A stretch of DNA of 64,000 nt, from positions 132,001-196,000 of the forward strand of contig CAJNDS010001546.1 of the NCBI GenBank assembly GCA_905221605.1, in the 5' to 3' direction. The DNA is from Symbiodinium natans. Taxonomy: Eukaryota; Sar; Dinophyceae; Suessiales; Symbiodiniaceae. A program made the position numbers and the translations under genes. The number at the start of each line of letters is the position of its first letter. Positions within the stretch are counted from its first letter, which is position 1. This document shows, one piece after another, positions 33,035 through 45,432 of the stretch. A model generated the notes under the pieces. The model was not told the origin of the DNA. It made no database searches and saw only the letters and a program-made list of their open reading frames with translations.

Positions 33035-34060
33035 AATCTCTGTGGATCTATGTGGACAGATAGCCCCTGTCGGCTGCATGTTCGCCCTGCCCTTTGCAGA
33101 GTCTCAGAAGGTAGGGGGTTGAGAGTCTCAGCACCTGCTGCGGTCCATCGCGGAGTGCGGCCCAGCTACTCACCAGCCCTGGTTGTGCACAGTTGCCTGG
33201 AACCTGCTCTGTGGGGTGGGGGGTTGGGGAAATTGCGTGCTTCCTTCCGTGCTCGTATCCCAAGGGAACAATCTGGGCAATCGACAAATATACTAGGGAG
33301 GTTCATGCCAGCCCGCCAAGCCCCCAGCATCAACTCAGTCCATGGAAGAGGAGCCAGCCATCCACGAAGAGACACTGCCAAAAAGCCTTGACTCCGTCAT
33401 TGGCTCATCCTGCCGTTTGCAATAGCATGGGCTCAGCAAGCGAAGAGCCAGCACGTTTGGCCGCGGCTGACTCTGATGATGATGCTTCTGCTGCAATGCT
33501 GCATGCACCCTAAGCCAAGCTTGCGAATTTGGCAAGCATGAGGACACATGGATGCTCTGCAAAAGCTTGCTGTTCAGGCGAGGCCCAGATGCGTACTCAA
33601 CAAGAACGCCAAGCTTGACGTTCAAGCGTTGCCTCAACACGCTGCCAAGTTGCATCGGCAAACGGAACGGCAAGCTTACCTGGGCCTGGGTGGCCACCGA
33701 CAAAGCCATCTCCAAAGCTAGCCCTCAGCCAAGAAGACATGTTCCCACACACATACACGAACTTGCACTTGCACGGACTTGGGAAGGCTCGCTGGGGTCG
33801 CGAGGGCGGCGAGGGCTCAGCTCCTTCCCCTATGCTGCTCCCGTCGAGCCTGACCATGGCTAGGAAGTTGAGGATTTGGCAAAGCAGGCTGCTTTTCTGC
33901 TTTGCTTGCACGTTCTACGACGGTTTCTACGGATACGGCAAGCCGAGCAGCGGATGTTGGCGGGGGAGTGACATAGAGGCCACAACATTCGTGGCATTCA
34001 CTTAAAGCCGGTTAGCCGAAGCCCTCGAAGACTTCCCTGGCAAAACGTGCAAAGGCGGGC

Positions 34061-34123
34061 TCGCAGTGCTCGCAGCACTCGCACTGCTTGCAGCATTCGC
34101 AGTGCTCGCAGCACTCGCAGTAC
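34061..34123. repeat. 9-bp minisatellite (tcgcagtgc)
   Basis: Seven 9-bp units alternating tcgcagtgc and tcgcagcac types. In one plus frame this reads an Ala/Leu/Val-rich string, which is a by-product of the repeat. Confidence 0.92.
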
Positions 34124-34165
34124 AGGGGCCCTGCATGGACAGGTCACGGAATTCCAGCAGACGTG

Positions 34166-35087
34166 CTCCCCCTTACCATCAGCTGGCAGCCAGGCTGCGC
34201 GAAGGCACGGCTGTTAGCACAAGCATGCGTGGCCTGAGAGCTAAGGCCAGTTTGGCCCACTCGTAAAGCCATGCAACAAATGGGTTCGTTCAAGCCTGAG
34301 CGCACCCTCATTGCAAGCTCTGCATCCCAACTACAACATTGAGACGACCTGCACGAGCTAGATGCATCGAAAGTCCCTGCTTGTGTTGAAGTAGCCTTCC
34401 AGAGATTTGTGCACAGGTCGGCCTTCACAGAGCTTTGGGTAACGTCAGGTGATGGCTTCCAACTTCTCAAGCAAATGGCGATATCTCGAATCTCTTCGAG
34501 CAGCTTACTTGTGGCTAAGAGAGGTGGCCTGCCGCGGGCAGGTAAAACACTTTGACTCTCGCGTCGACTGCCCTCACTTGCGGCATCTCTACAGACAGCA
34601 GACATGCAAAAAGCTCTGCAGGCAAAGCTTACTTAGCAGGTGCGCCACCACGAGCACACGGGCTGTTGAAGTAGGAACAACGCTACACATCCGGCACACC
34701 CAACCCGGCTGCACATCCCGCACAACCAATGCAGCGCCTTGGGTGTGTAGCCCACGGGCTTTTCGAAACATCTTGCAGGGATCATGCGGCACAATGTTTT
34801 TGAGAGGCCCCTGGCCTGCTTGGGCAAGGCCAGCCGGGGCAACAACTTCCCAGTTGCTGTTGCTTTCACGCACAAGCACGGCTAGCTGAGTTGCGGCCTT
34901 TCAGCTTTCCGAGGTGAGGCCCACTAGGGAAACGTCGCACAGCATCTCAAGCAGCTCAGTGCTTTTGGGGCTGTCGTTCAGATGCCATTGAAGTCTGGCA
35001 GTCATACCGTGAGCTGCTTTGACCGGAGTTTCAGACAACTTCAGGACCCACCCCCATGTTTTGGGCAAACCGTTTGAGGTCTCAATA
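34166..35087. repeat. truncated module copy D, first part
   Basis: Begins around the cagctggcagcca phrase and follows copy C at offset 2451 to about 34700. It then matches at lower identity through the QLSA segment. A stretch at 34670-34745 (cacatccggcacacc region) has its own small repeats. Confidence 0.8.
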
Positions 35088-36328
35088 CCTTTTGTGATCT
35101 GGAATGCACGCGACGGGCGTCCGACTGCAGCGATCTCGGCGCAGGTCCTAGGCTGCCCCGACCGAGCAGGCAGACCAAGGCAGGAAGCAACAGCATAGGC
35201 TTCCCAGCTGCAGCGCCGCACGCACCCGAAGCCAAGCTCGTGAGATCGGCAAGCATGAGGAGACATGGATGCTTTGCCAGAGCGTTCTTTTCCCAGGCCC
35301 ACCCCAGCCAGTTGCAGGCCTCATGGCAGCCTTACAAGAGGAGCTGCAACACAAGTTGCTGGGGCATCCGGGCGTGGACTTTGCAGGATCCGACCCCGGC
35401 TGTTTGACAGCTCACGGCACGTGGCCACCAGGGCGTTCTTGTCTCTCTGCCTTTTGCTCCGCAAATGTCCGCTGGACACTGCTGTCCAGGGGGCCGCAGC
35501 GCGAGCAAATTGGCAGCAAAGTGCGCCCCGCAACCATCTGGCTGCATGCGTGCCACACACAGGCAAGTCGATTTCTGCAGCGCCCTGAGCGTGGCCCTGC
35601 CCGGCCGCCACATTGCTGGCAACGAGGAGCTTGGGCACAGAGTCCGCGGCTTCGGAGCAAGCGTGGACCTGCCAGCTCAACTTGGCGGAGGAGGTTAAAA
35701 TAGGAAATGACTTGGCTGCCTTCTATGGGTATGCAACAGTTTGGCCTGAAAGGTTGGGCGCGGAGACGGGCATCTGGTGCACGCGGGTCTGCGAGGAGCA
35801 GGCTGGCTGCCATGTGGCTCTACATGAGGTCCAGCACTCCCGCAGCCACCACCGCTACGCCCGCTAGGTTCGCACCTGCTGCTTTGAACTGGGATGAAGG
35901 GCACATGCGGCCGCGGCCGTGGGGCTGTGCTTGGAGGGCAGCGCGCAGCCTTCATGCTCGCAAGCTATGTGTAGCTGGCTGGAAGGAAGGCACTCAACGG
36001 TCGCACGCGGCTCATTGTGATCAAGGCTGCAGCAGATCGAGGGCTGCAGAGGCTGCAGAGGCCGTGCTGGATCGCACGCCGGAGCCAGAAAAGCAGGGCG
36101 TCCGCTGGCGGTGTTGGCGCCATCCACGCCTTCAGGTGCTTCCCCTGCACGCGCCGCGCTGCGCCGCGAAATTGCTTCGCTGCGGGGAAGGAAGGGTCAC
36201 AAAGCTGGGCTGCGCAAATTCCAGCGCGAGAGGAGCCTCTGCGAACTCGTGGCACGCAGGCGCTGCTCGTGGCAAAGTGGGAGGTCCAGGCCAAGAAGGC
36301 GCAGAGGCCCCCGGGGGCGTTTGGATGG
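35088..36328. repeat. truncated module copy D, second part
   Basis: High identity to unit B 27924-29164 (offset 7164 at the start), entering directly after the segment that B alone retains. It ends abruptly after gggggcgtttggat, where it switches to unrelated sequence. Confidence 0.88.
36043..36060. repeat. 9-bp array gctgcagag, two units (copy D)
   Basis: The shortest allele of the array seen in units A and B. Confidence 0.85.
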
Positions 36329-37495
36329 CCGGCGCAGGGGTGCAGCACCGATTGGAAGTACGCAGCAGTGCATCAGCCCTCTATATGCAGGGCATGTGTG
36401 TGCAGCTTGAGCCATCGGCACAATTGAGGAAAAGCGACGGTGTCGTCCTTCCCCAGACTGCGGTCAACATGTGGCCTTCGTGGAGTTGAAGGGTGTCCGA
36501 GAAGCCGGCATTCCCGGCTTGCACTAACCGCAGCAGCCTTACTACGTAGAGCCAGGGGAGCAGCAGGAGGAACTGCGTTTGCTGCGTCTGATGCGACGCG
36601 AGGCGGGAGCATGCATTGGTGCTCATGGAAGCCTCGCTGGAGGCCTTCCCCACAACGCTCTTCAAGCAACTTAAGCCCCCCAAGTTCAGAGAATGCCCTT
36701 GGCACGGCGCTTTCAGGAGCAAGAGATCTTCATCCAAGCAGCTCTTGCAAGGCCAGGCCAGAGACACGCCCTCAGAGTCACAGCCCCCACCCAACCCTTC
36801 GACTCCAATCCACAGCACCCTGCAGGGCAGGAGCACCGCCCACTTGCGAAGATGGAATCCAGCCTCGCTGGACCCGCCTGGCCCTTGCATCGACCAGCAA
36901 CCCAACGTCCCCTTGACTGGGAACCTGTGAATGGCCCTGTGGTTCAGATGGGAGTTTCTCTTTTGGGGGCGGATACCAAAAATAAGAATCACAATATATT
37001 GAGGTTGCTTGCGTTGCTTTACGGAGGGGCCGGAGGGGGACACCTATTCTTATGTGACCTTCTGCTTGATCCAACCCTCGGGAGACAACGTCTCATGTCA
37101 TGCATCAGCCCATATCGCACATTGATGCAACTGGCCATGGGTCTGCAGAGCCAGCGCACGCAATTCTTGTCCTCAAAGGCTTCTGCCGGCGCCTGCAGGT
37201 GCAGCGATGTGTGTTGCGGAGCGGATGCTCAAAGGAACCGCGGTGGCGGAAAAGTGCCGAACATGTCGATGCTGCTGCGCTGCAACAACGCTTCCGTAAC
37301 TTACGCGCAAGCCAGCAGTCCGGGTGCTGGCAGCAGATGCTTTCAGAGAGGCTCGGACGGCTGCACGGCCCGGCTGCACCCCTCAAGGTGATGTCACAAA
37401 ATACCAAGTTCGGCGCCCACCAGGGCCTGCAAAAGTCCAAGGCGGCGAGGGCACCGGAGAATCGTGGGACCCTCCTGCAAAGACCTCAAGCAGAG

Positions 37496-37531
37496 AGGCA
37501 CCAGAGGCACCAGAGGCACCAGCGGCACCAG
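37496..37531. repeat. 9-bp minisatellite (aggcaccag)
   Basis: Four units, the last with one change. It lies 100 bp from another 9-bp array. Confidence 0.9.
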
Positions 37532-37633
37532 TTGCAGGGGCATTGGCACGGTTATAGACTCGATAGGCCAGGCGAGGCCCGCGATCTCATTCTGGATTGG
37601 AGCCTGAACCCTGAGGTGCCCGAGGTGTTTGTG

Positions 37634-37669
37634 AAGTCGGAGCAGTCGAGGCAGTCGAGGCAGTCGAGG
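37634..37669. repeat. 9-bp minisatellite (cagtcgagg)
   Basis: About four units, the first degenerate. Confidence 0.85.
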
Positions 37670-37740
37670 CACGCTAGATACGGGAACCTAGGTGCGCAGT
37701 CCGCTCATGTCAACACCAGGGTGCTTGGCTCCTGCAATTT

Positions 37741-37760
37741 GGGGGGGGGGGGGGGGGGGG
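37741..37760. repeat. G20 homopolymer
   Basis: Twenty uninterrupted G residues. The length may be imprecise in any assembly. Confidence 0.9.
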
Positions 37761-38996
37761 TTGGGGCTTTAAAAAGGGCTTTGGGTTTGCGGAGTCGTGG
37801 CCACCAACCTCTTCCATCCGCAGCCAGGAGGAAAGATCTGGACTGCGACCTCGCCGCAATCGGCGGTCTCTTTATCCCCTGCAAAAAGCGAACTTCATCC
37901 CGATTAGTCCCTACATAGTCCTACATAGGTCTACATAGTCCTTTCATGCCACAAGGTGTCACAAGGATTCCTGAGTGTCCCAAGGCCCAGCACAGGCTTG
38001 GCTAGGGCTCGTCCCTTTTGTGAGCTCTGCATCCAGAACCCAAGTGACCAGCGTCAATTTGTTAACGGCCCGCGAGAATCGTGCTCAAGCCCCAGCACCC
38101 CTGGTAATGATGGTAACGGAACCCGCACCTTTACAGCCGAGCCCACCTGCAAGGTTGCATTTGGTTCTGCCGTAGAAATACCAGCTGCGTTGAGCTAAAG
38201 GGCACATCCACCTCGCAGGCAGAGATGGCTCCTTTTGGGGCCTTGCTCTGCCTGTTGTTGGGCCTCGCCAGAGAATGCGCCGGCACCCAAACCTTCTTGA
38301 GGGAAGCGCAGAGCAGCGTGATCAGCGGCAGCGCAATCAGATGCAGGTGGCTATATCCCAGGCACCGACAATCCGGCACACCGTCATGCGCATCATGGGT
38401 GTGAGCAAGCCTATGGTTTTTCTGCACGGATCTCCACCTGCTCACTCGGTCACTCGACGACCCTTTCGAACAGCGCGAAGGCGAGGCTTGAGTCGCGGAG
38501 GCCTTGGACAGGGGCCGCCGCGCAATCTGCTTCCACTTTTGCACAGATTGCACAGGTACCTGCTCCGTGGTGCAAGGCAAAGTTGCACTGCTTCCATGCC
38601 ACTCCAAGTGGTTTCTGACGATGTGGGGGCAGCAAGGCTCAAGAGGAGGTGGTGATAGGTGGTGATGGTGCAGCTGTGCAGGCTGCGCAGCTTTTGCTTC
38701 GAACTTCAGCCACCTTCACGGGACCCATCGACACGACTGCGACGACATCCACCATGACCTTTCGCTGCTGCAGAGCATCCTTTGATGCCAGCAACAACCC
38801 TGGGACCTTAAGGAAAACGGAAAGGCAAGAATGGACATGAACGCTTTGCGAAAGCTGCATGCATGAGCGCGGTCTGCGCGCACTGCCAGGTCGCATCACC
38901 AAGCAGGGCACGTACTTCGGCTGCACAATGCCGTAGCTGCTGAAGCCCTCAGAACGACGGCCCTCTTGCACAGGACAGGTTTCACTTCGATCGTCC

Positions 38997-39707
38997 TTGA
39001 AAAGCTTTGAGCCAGCCTGTACTCGCTACGTCCCTACAGATCACTGTCTGCAAGGCTGTGCCCGTGATCTGTTTGTCTTGGCAGCAAGGCGCTTGTCACG
39101 GCGCACACGATCTTCCCATCATGCCGGCTCTGAACGATCCGCAGGGAAAATCTTGCCGGCAAGTTCGAGCGAACGTTGGCCGCGAGCGCTGGTGGATTGA
39201 ACCTTTGTTCCCAAAATCCTGTGCCAGATGACGAGCAAGCCTGCCCTCCAAGAAAGGGTCTTTGCTAGGCAGTCACGTGAGGGCAGGCCGTGTGTCAGTC
39301 CCACTTCTTGGCAGAACTGCCGACCAGAAGAGGCTGTATATGTCTGCATGCGCTGCACTGCGACGTTGCGGGCCCTTTCAATGCACTTTGCCTGCAGAGC
39401 TGTGAAGAATCAGAAGCATGGTGTTGAGAAGCCTCTTCTGCCTCCTAGAGGACATCCCCCGTTTCAACGCCGACGCGAAACATTTTGGGGCGTCAGAGGC
39501 TTAGACGATGGTTCACGGAGGGATGTTTGGGATGGTTTAGGGAACAAAACACCTCATGCCTCGAGCACGGTAGCTCGCAGCTCACGAGGTTTGCGAAAGG
39601 TGTATTGCAGGAGCATGGCTCCTACGTGCTCCTACTTGCCCACCAAAACCTTGGGGGGCCCTGTCAGGCTTGTTTTCACGAATACTGGTGCTCAGGAAAA
39701 GCTGTAG
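38997..39707 (+). pseudogene. 237-codon frame with one stop
   Basis: A single plus-strand frame interrupted only at 39198-39200. It reads QGCARDLFVLAARRLSRRTR before the stop, and later CVSPTSWQNCRPEEAVYVCM with a CxxC pair (VYVCMRC) and a basic stretch (CRAVKNQKHG). The latter third is low-quality Ser/Arg/Gly sequence. It resembles a fragment of a zinc-binding protein only in having CxxC, and I do not assign a family. Confidence 0.25.
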
Positions 39708-40644
39708 CCACAGTTAAAGCCAATTGGCGTCGGCAAGGATCCAGTCTGCCTGACGGCTAGAAATCTTCGTCAGATTCGTCAGCCGAGCTGGCCATGATGG
39801 CCACAGCGGTGTCTGGGTGTCTGGGGCCAGCGCAGACAGCCTAGAAGTTTCCCCATGGGACGCACTTCTCTGGAAATGCACGCTGCCTTCACTGCCTTCA
39901 CTGCCTTCGAAGGCCCCTTGCAACATGAGGCTGCTGGACAGGACGCTGGCGCCTACTTTGCGAGATGGTCAAGACATGCCAAGAGCAGGCGTCCACCAAG
40001 CATAGGGCCGATGCAGAGAATTGAGATAAGCACATGCCCAGCCAGGTTGAGCTTTGGAGCCTTTAAGGATGTGTTGAGAGCTGTGTGCTTGTGTTGTGCC
40101 TGCCTCCATGGCCTGCTCCAAACATGAGGCACACAGGCAAAGAACCTTCCAGGTCTCTTGGATTAGGGTGGACCTGCACTGTCGTTGGCTTCTGCAGGCC
40201 GAGGGCTATCTTGCATGGCAGCGTGAAAAACAAGGCACTGTTTCACCGCACCTCTTTGGGGGGAGGCAAGGGGGTAAAGGGAGAAAGGGGAGAAGGGGAG
40301 CCGGGCTAGGGCAAATTTGTCTGGACCCATTTTGGGAGAAGTCTGAGTGGCGGGTTGAACCACTGTCTCAGCACTCCTGGTTGCATCATGTTGCGCGGTG
40401 AAGCCATGATATTCGAGAGTCACTAAACCATCCTGGCACTCTGGCAAGTGCCTTCACGGTTGAGTCATGCTGGGCAGCAGGATCATCACAAGCTGCTTTC
40501 CCAAACTCCTTGCCCGACCAATTTAGGCACAGTCCCCCTCTGTCACAGAAATCAGTCTGGAACCAGGCCCGAAATTAGGAGGGACGGACAGTGACCCCCC
40601 ACACCAGAAACCTCTCATTAGAATAAACCTTATGCGCACCATGC

Positions 40645-40848
40645 ATGATCAGTCTTGGGAGCATGCTGCACGATACAACGCAACAGTGTGGAGCTTTTGC
40701 AAACCAGATGCCCAACGACCTTGGGACCTTCCAAGCATTAAGGCGCGTGAGAATCATGATGCAGATGATGCAGGTTTCCCATCACAAGGGTTTTGGCCAA
40801 TCTGCCCCCACAAGGCTTCCGTCACCGAGCCTGCCTGCGGAAGTCTGA
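40645..40848 (+). pseudogene. module frame (QMPNDLGTFQALRRVRIMMQ)
   Basis: Shared with unit B (27608-27874), including the terminal TGA. The two copies differ at about ten codon sites spread over all three positions. The minus strand is also open in both (RVLRVLSAV and GRLGDGSLVGA types). Either strand could be the ancestral coding strand. Confidence 0.25.
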
Positions 40849-41630
40849 ACGGGAAGCCTCATCCAAGACCCCAGGAAAACTGCTGAAAGCACTCGGAGCA
40901 CCCTCTGATTTGACCCTCCTAAGCTGACGGCACGTGCTGACACGCTGCGCCCATTAAATAGCCCCCCAAAAAAAGGCAGAGGCAAGACGTGACATGGATG
41001 CTCTGCTTTAAAGCCTCGGCTGACTGCGGGAGCATGCAAGGGCCAGCTGGATCATGGAAACCGTTGGGGGCGATCTCCAGTGAGCGCCAGGCGCTCCTGA
41101 TTTTGGCTGTTTCTGCCCTGTGGGCCCTCAACTCTGCAGGTTGGCATTCCGGATACACGGTACCATCGCAGTACCGCGCATGAGTGCCTGTCAGTGAGAC
41201 AGAAGTGCTTCAGCCGGCACCTTGCACCGCCTTACACTTTACTTGCTTTCGCTGCTTTTGGCTGCTCGCGCTCTCACGCTTCGCTCCGCGGCTGACCCTC
41301 TTCCTCAGCAATGCTTTTTTGAAGTACATCGAATTGCCTTGGAGCGACACCTGCTGAAGCCCATAGCTAGTTAACTCGTAGACCGAGTAGTTGAACTCAT
41401 TGTGCACCTGTTACGGACAGGCGAGCAGAAAATGCTCGGAACAAACAGACACGCAAAGAAGCCACTGGAAGAGGGCACGGCCAAGTGGGCCGTCCAAAAT
41501 GCAGGGACCACAAGTCCAGGAGGCCAAGAGATGCCCAGAGATGCCCTTGCAGCTTCGCCGCTCGGAGTCGGGTCAGGAGCATCCCAAAACATCCGCTAAG
41601 CCCTAAGCGATTCTCCCTGACCCTGGCGGA

Positions 41631-42686
41631 ATGTCAGCCGCTAAACATGCAAAGCTGGGCCTGAAGAGGCTGCTGGGGTCAGCTTTGCAGGCTCGAGTCA
41701 CGCAGAAAGGCCATTCAGCCGCACGTACTCTCAACACTTGGCAAGTAAGCGACTTTATGAGCGACCATGGAGTGAGGACAGCAGGGCTTCAAAGCCGGTG
41801 GAACTTGCAATCAAAGCTCACTACAAGCACGGCGAAAGACAGAGGCCGAAAAAAAGATCTCGGAACACGTCTGCATGCTACCTACCTTCGCGTCTCTTCT
41901 GATGATCACTATGACAACGACTTCCTTGCCAGGAAAGCACGGCCCAGGGCACGCATGCAGCTGCAGGCGCTGCCCGTGACAAATCGGCACGTCCTGGCCG
42001 AGAGGGCACAGGCGCCAGCGGGGGCGCTTGGAGGAGCGGGGTGTCAGGAGCGGTGCACCTGTTGCCCAAGGCGTGGCGGCAGACTGGAACTATGCTCAGA
42101 TACGAGGCAAAGCCACAGCCTCAAGCTGCTGCCAGTGCAAGTTGCCTCCATCAAGGCACGGCCTTCGCAGCCGCAGCGGGGGCAGCTCAGATGCATCCCC
42201 ACCGCTCCAGCGCTCCGGGCTTGGAGAAGGCTCACACAAAGGGCAGCAACGAGAGGATCTGCAGCGACAGCTGTGGAGCCATGTCCTTGTGCAGGCCACG
42301 CAGGCTCACACTGGGCCATTGGACCGTGCCCGGCCCGCTGGGCTTTGCCGGGCTCAAACTACGCGGCCAACCTGCAAGAACTTGACATTCAACATCAGAG
42401 TGCTCAGCACTGGAACAGCTGTGCACTCGGCGCACTCAGTGCACTCACCATCGCACCCGCTGTCCTGGCTGAAGCCGTGGCTTCCCACTACAATGTGCAC
42501 GAGGAGCTTGCAGAGCTGAAGGCCATCATGAGCGCTCGCAGTAGACTCCCTTCACAGGTGAACTTCCTCCAAGGAGGCCGGCTGCCATGCTGGAGGAAGC
42601 GAACCGGGCTTGGCAGCTTCAGTGACGTGCAGTGTGCCGGGGCTTGCGCACCCGGATGGCGCATCCAGCAGGATAACTGGATGTGA
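41631..42686 (+). CDS. longest uninterrupted frame, 351 codons, hypothetical
   Basis: The longest ATG frame in the window, lying inside diverged copy F. The N-terminal 120 residues are basic with reasonable texture (TLNTWQVSDFMSDHGVRTAG, SSDDHYDNDFLARKARP). A Cys cluster (CQERCTCC) lies near residue 140. A Pro/Arg/Ala-rich middle follows, then a better C-terminal part (NLQELDIQHQSAQHWNSCA, HYNVHEELAELKAIMSARSR). I recognise no domain. Two other plus frames and a minus frame are open through the middle, as GC-rich repeats often allow. It may be two remnants joined by chance. Confidence 0.25.
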   Translation: MSAAKHAKLGLKRLLGSALQARVTQKGHSAARTLNTWQVSDFMSDHGVRTAGLQSRWNLQSKLTTSTAKDRGRKKDLGTRLHATYLRVSSDDHYDNDFLARKARPRARMQLQALPVTNRHVLAERAQAPAGALGGAGCQERCTCCPRRGGRLELCSDTRQSHSLKLLPVQVASIKARPSQPQRGQLRCIPTAPALRAWRRLTQRAATRGSAATAVEPCPCAGHAGSHWAIGPCPARWALPGSNYAANLQELDIQHQSAQHWNSCALGALSALTIAPAVLAEAVASHYNVHEELAELKAIMSARSRLPSQVNFLQGGRLPCWRKRTGLGSFSDVQCAGACAPGWRIQQDNWM

Positions 42687-43140
42687 CGATGCATAAGTGA
42701 AGCAAGCGGGAGCGGCTCAAAGGCTGCCCGACACACGGTCACACGGCCTACTCAGGAGGCCCAGATTCGGGCAAATGCTCAGATGCTCTCTGCGAGGCTC
42801 GGGCTATACCGCTGCAGAGGCGCAAACGTCAATGCAACAGCACGAAAGCCAGATCCGCACAGGGAAGCGAAGGCACGTATCAAGGGCTTCCCAGACCATG
42901 CCTCGGCTTTCGTCTCCAATGTTGGAGCTGCGAAGGCACGAGCTGCAGAGGCTGCGGCACCGTCAGGGCACGAAGGCTCGATGCAGCAGTGCTTCCTTCG
43001 GCCATGGCAGCCCTGAATCCTGAGCCCGGTGAAGTGTCTAAGTGACTTCTAAGGGCTCTGTACATTCTAGAGCTCTAAACATGGAACCCTAGATGCGCAG
43101 AGGAGTCACCCTATCCTCTGTCACCTCAGTGCTACAAGGC

Positions 43141-44640
43141 TACTCAAGTGCCGGAAAGGCTTGTGCATCTCAGCCAAACCATGCTTCCTAGGCGTTTGAT
43201 GTCACAAAAATGGTCGCTTGTGACAACCACCTTGCAATTTTGCCACCATCAGGTGCCCAGGAAGTCTCAGAAAAGAGCCCGCCACCTGGGCAACTTGCGC
43301 AAGTAGCACGAACATCAATTCCAGGGCCGGCTGCCCATCAGCTCGACGTCAAGAACAGGGTTCCAGGCTTCCGTTCCTCCCATGAAGTCGAGACTTGTCC
43401 AGAACGTCAGATAGCTGACTTAGCTGACCTGCAGGATCTCACAACTTGTGCCTTTACACATCGCGACTTGCCCCGCGACTTGCTGGATCTAGCTTGAAAA
43501 CAACCACTGTCGAGCTTAGGGGACATCCTCACAGGCAACAGCCTGGAAACTTTTGCAGGCTTGGCCCAATCTCTTGCATTGTGCGGCCTTCGAGCGCCTG
43601 CAGTGCTTCACGGCAACCACTGCGCGGACTGCGCTAGCACTGTGCTAGCAAGCGACAGCTCACGCAACACCTCAAGCGGCCAAAGACGCAGAGCAATGGC
43701 AGATAACTCAGGGCCGCCAGCCTCGCAGAGAACGTAAAGCGGTCACCTTTGCAACTCAGAGCTTCCGCACCCAAACCTGACTTGCGAGCCCTGCGTTGCA
43801 CTCACGCCTCTAATTTTCGCGGGGCCTGAGCACAGGAGGACGAGCCTGCGGGAAAAGGATGGGAAAAGGTATTCTTTGCTCTGAGCACCAGGAAGATCCT
43901 TCTTGTGAAGTACCTGGTCATTGCGAGGTTGCTGTTTGTGCTCTTGCACGACGCAGCTGGTCGTCACACCTGGGTGGCATCTTGCCGGTCGGCAGAGTAT
44001 GCAAGCGTCAGAAGCATCAGAAAATCTATGCCAAGGATTCCGATGCTTTGGGAGATGTAGGAGCGGTCCAGCATTTCAGGGCCAACACTGGCCACAGGCA
44101 CCTCCCGTGATTCTGGTGGTAGGCCTTGGACAACAAAGCAACAAGTGCCAAGGGCTTGGGACGATTCCCCTACTTGCATGAAACCTGCATAAGGTTCGAG
44201 GAGAGCTAAGGCCAACAAGCAGAGCAGCACAGGAACCCCACACCGACTAGGCAACCACTCCTCCCAAAAAACAAACCTTCTACGCGGAGCAGCCCCGGGC
44301 TTGTGAGGAGTCGAATGTCCCCGGCACTGATGGACAACTCTCAGGAAATGCTCCCCAAGTAGCCTTATGCAGGGGCCTTATTGCCGTACTCAGAATGGAG
44401 TATCTTCTATGATTGCTCCAAATGGATTATTGGGGAATGCGATTATACAATGACAATAGAAGGACAACCCTAGACGTTAAAGGTTTAACCCCTGGATTCA
44501 GGCTTCTGCATTACCGCCAAAGGTGCCGCGTCATTGTTTTTGCCGCCCTCGTGGAACCTCTCACAGGCCACCAAGATGTTTCTTCGGGGGCTTGGGTGAG
44601 GGCTGAGTCGGAAAAACGTGGGCAGTAAAACGGAAAGCTT
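43141..44640. other. anonymous sequence right of the array
   Basis: No gene is supported. The palindrome GCTAGCAC-T-GTGCTAGC lies at about 43634-43650. A minus frame (43964-44254) is hydrophobic at its start but has no clear motif. Confidence 0.5.
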
Positions 44641-45000
44641 CAATCAGAAACGGAAAGACGTACTCAGAAAACGCAAAAGCCCAAGTCAGAAAACATGAGG
44701 GCAGCACTCTGCAAAACACGGAGGCTGAATCAGAAAGACCCAAAACCTCCAATTAGCGCAGACACACGCTGAATAACAAAGGAGCCAGTCGGAAAAACGC
44801 GAACCGCAAAACGAACAGGCTCAGTCCGAAAACGCGAGAAGCTTCGAACGTGCGAAGGCAACCACGACCGGAGGAACCCAAAAGCTTTTGGTCATGTGGT
44901 CGATCGTGTGTGTCGGGAAGCCCGAATCCGAATAACAAAGGCTCCAGTCCGAAACGCATGAACCGCAAAGCGAAAAGGCTCAGTGCGAAAAAGTACGCAC
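44641..45000. repeat. degenerate repeats, two 75-bp copies 160 bp apart
   Basis: gaataacaaagg followed by cagtc.gaaa and caggctcag phrases occurs at 44771-44835 and again at 44931-44995. Looser relatives run from 44630. The minus strand reads two similar hydrophobic phrases (FALRFMRFGLEPLLF and FVLRFAFFRLAPLLF), which reflects the duplication. Confidence 0.8.
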
Positions 45001-45361
45001 GCACGTGCACATGCGCAAGCAGGCACGCTCGCACGCACACACCCACGCACGCACACAAATACGCACACGGCCGTCATTCAAGCCGAGCGCAGGGGAGGTG
45101 GGTCCGACCCCCAAGAATGCCTCGCCTGAGGGTGTTGAAACTACGGTTCATAGTATCATGCATGCGTAGGAGCTCGAGTAAAAAAGTATAATGAGCGCAC
45201 GAAGAGTACGATTGCACAATCTTTACCCCAACAAGTTGAAACAAGCGGCGGGTATACACCCTAAACCTATACCCTATGCGTTCAAAACCCCAAACCCCGA
45301 ACTGGTATTCATCGTAGGTACAGCCGCTTGAATGCCTGGGAGGAGGACTTAGGTCACTTTT

Positions 45362-45377
45362 GGGGGGGGGGGGGGGG
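45362..45377. repeat. G16 homopolymer
   Basis: An uninterrupted G run after cacttt. Confidence 0.9.
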
Positions 45378-45432
45378 TTCATTTAAGGGTTTAGGCCTTG
45401 AGGTGTGTCAGGCGTAGGCAGGCACACTCCAG

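Larger units (their letters stand above)
32721..34165. other. interval between copies C and D
   Basis: Mostly sequence without a close copy. 33500-33590 is a distant relative of 28065-28130 (shared ggcaagcatgagg and acatggatgct). Two minisatellites lie here. No gene is supported. Confidence 0.6.
36329..38440. repeat. diverged module copy E
   Basis: Only patches are alignable: 37110-37380 with 24080-24330 (shared gcagatgctttc and gaggctcggacgg type phrases), about 38020-38040 with 24790-24810 (agctctgcatccagaa), and 38195-38420 with 24967-25160. The order of patches matches unit A, which supports common ancestry with long decay. Gene content is not recognisable. Confidence 0.55.
38441..43140. 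repeat. diverged module copy F
   Basis: Patches match the module: 40622-40915 with 27655-27935 of B (clear, about 85% by eye), and 42930-43135 with 24410-24560 of A (shared gtcagggca.gaaggctcgatg and aaccctagatgcg). Between them, 38441-40570 and 41000-42900 have no close partner. Confidence 0.6.
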
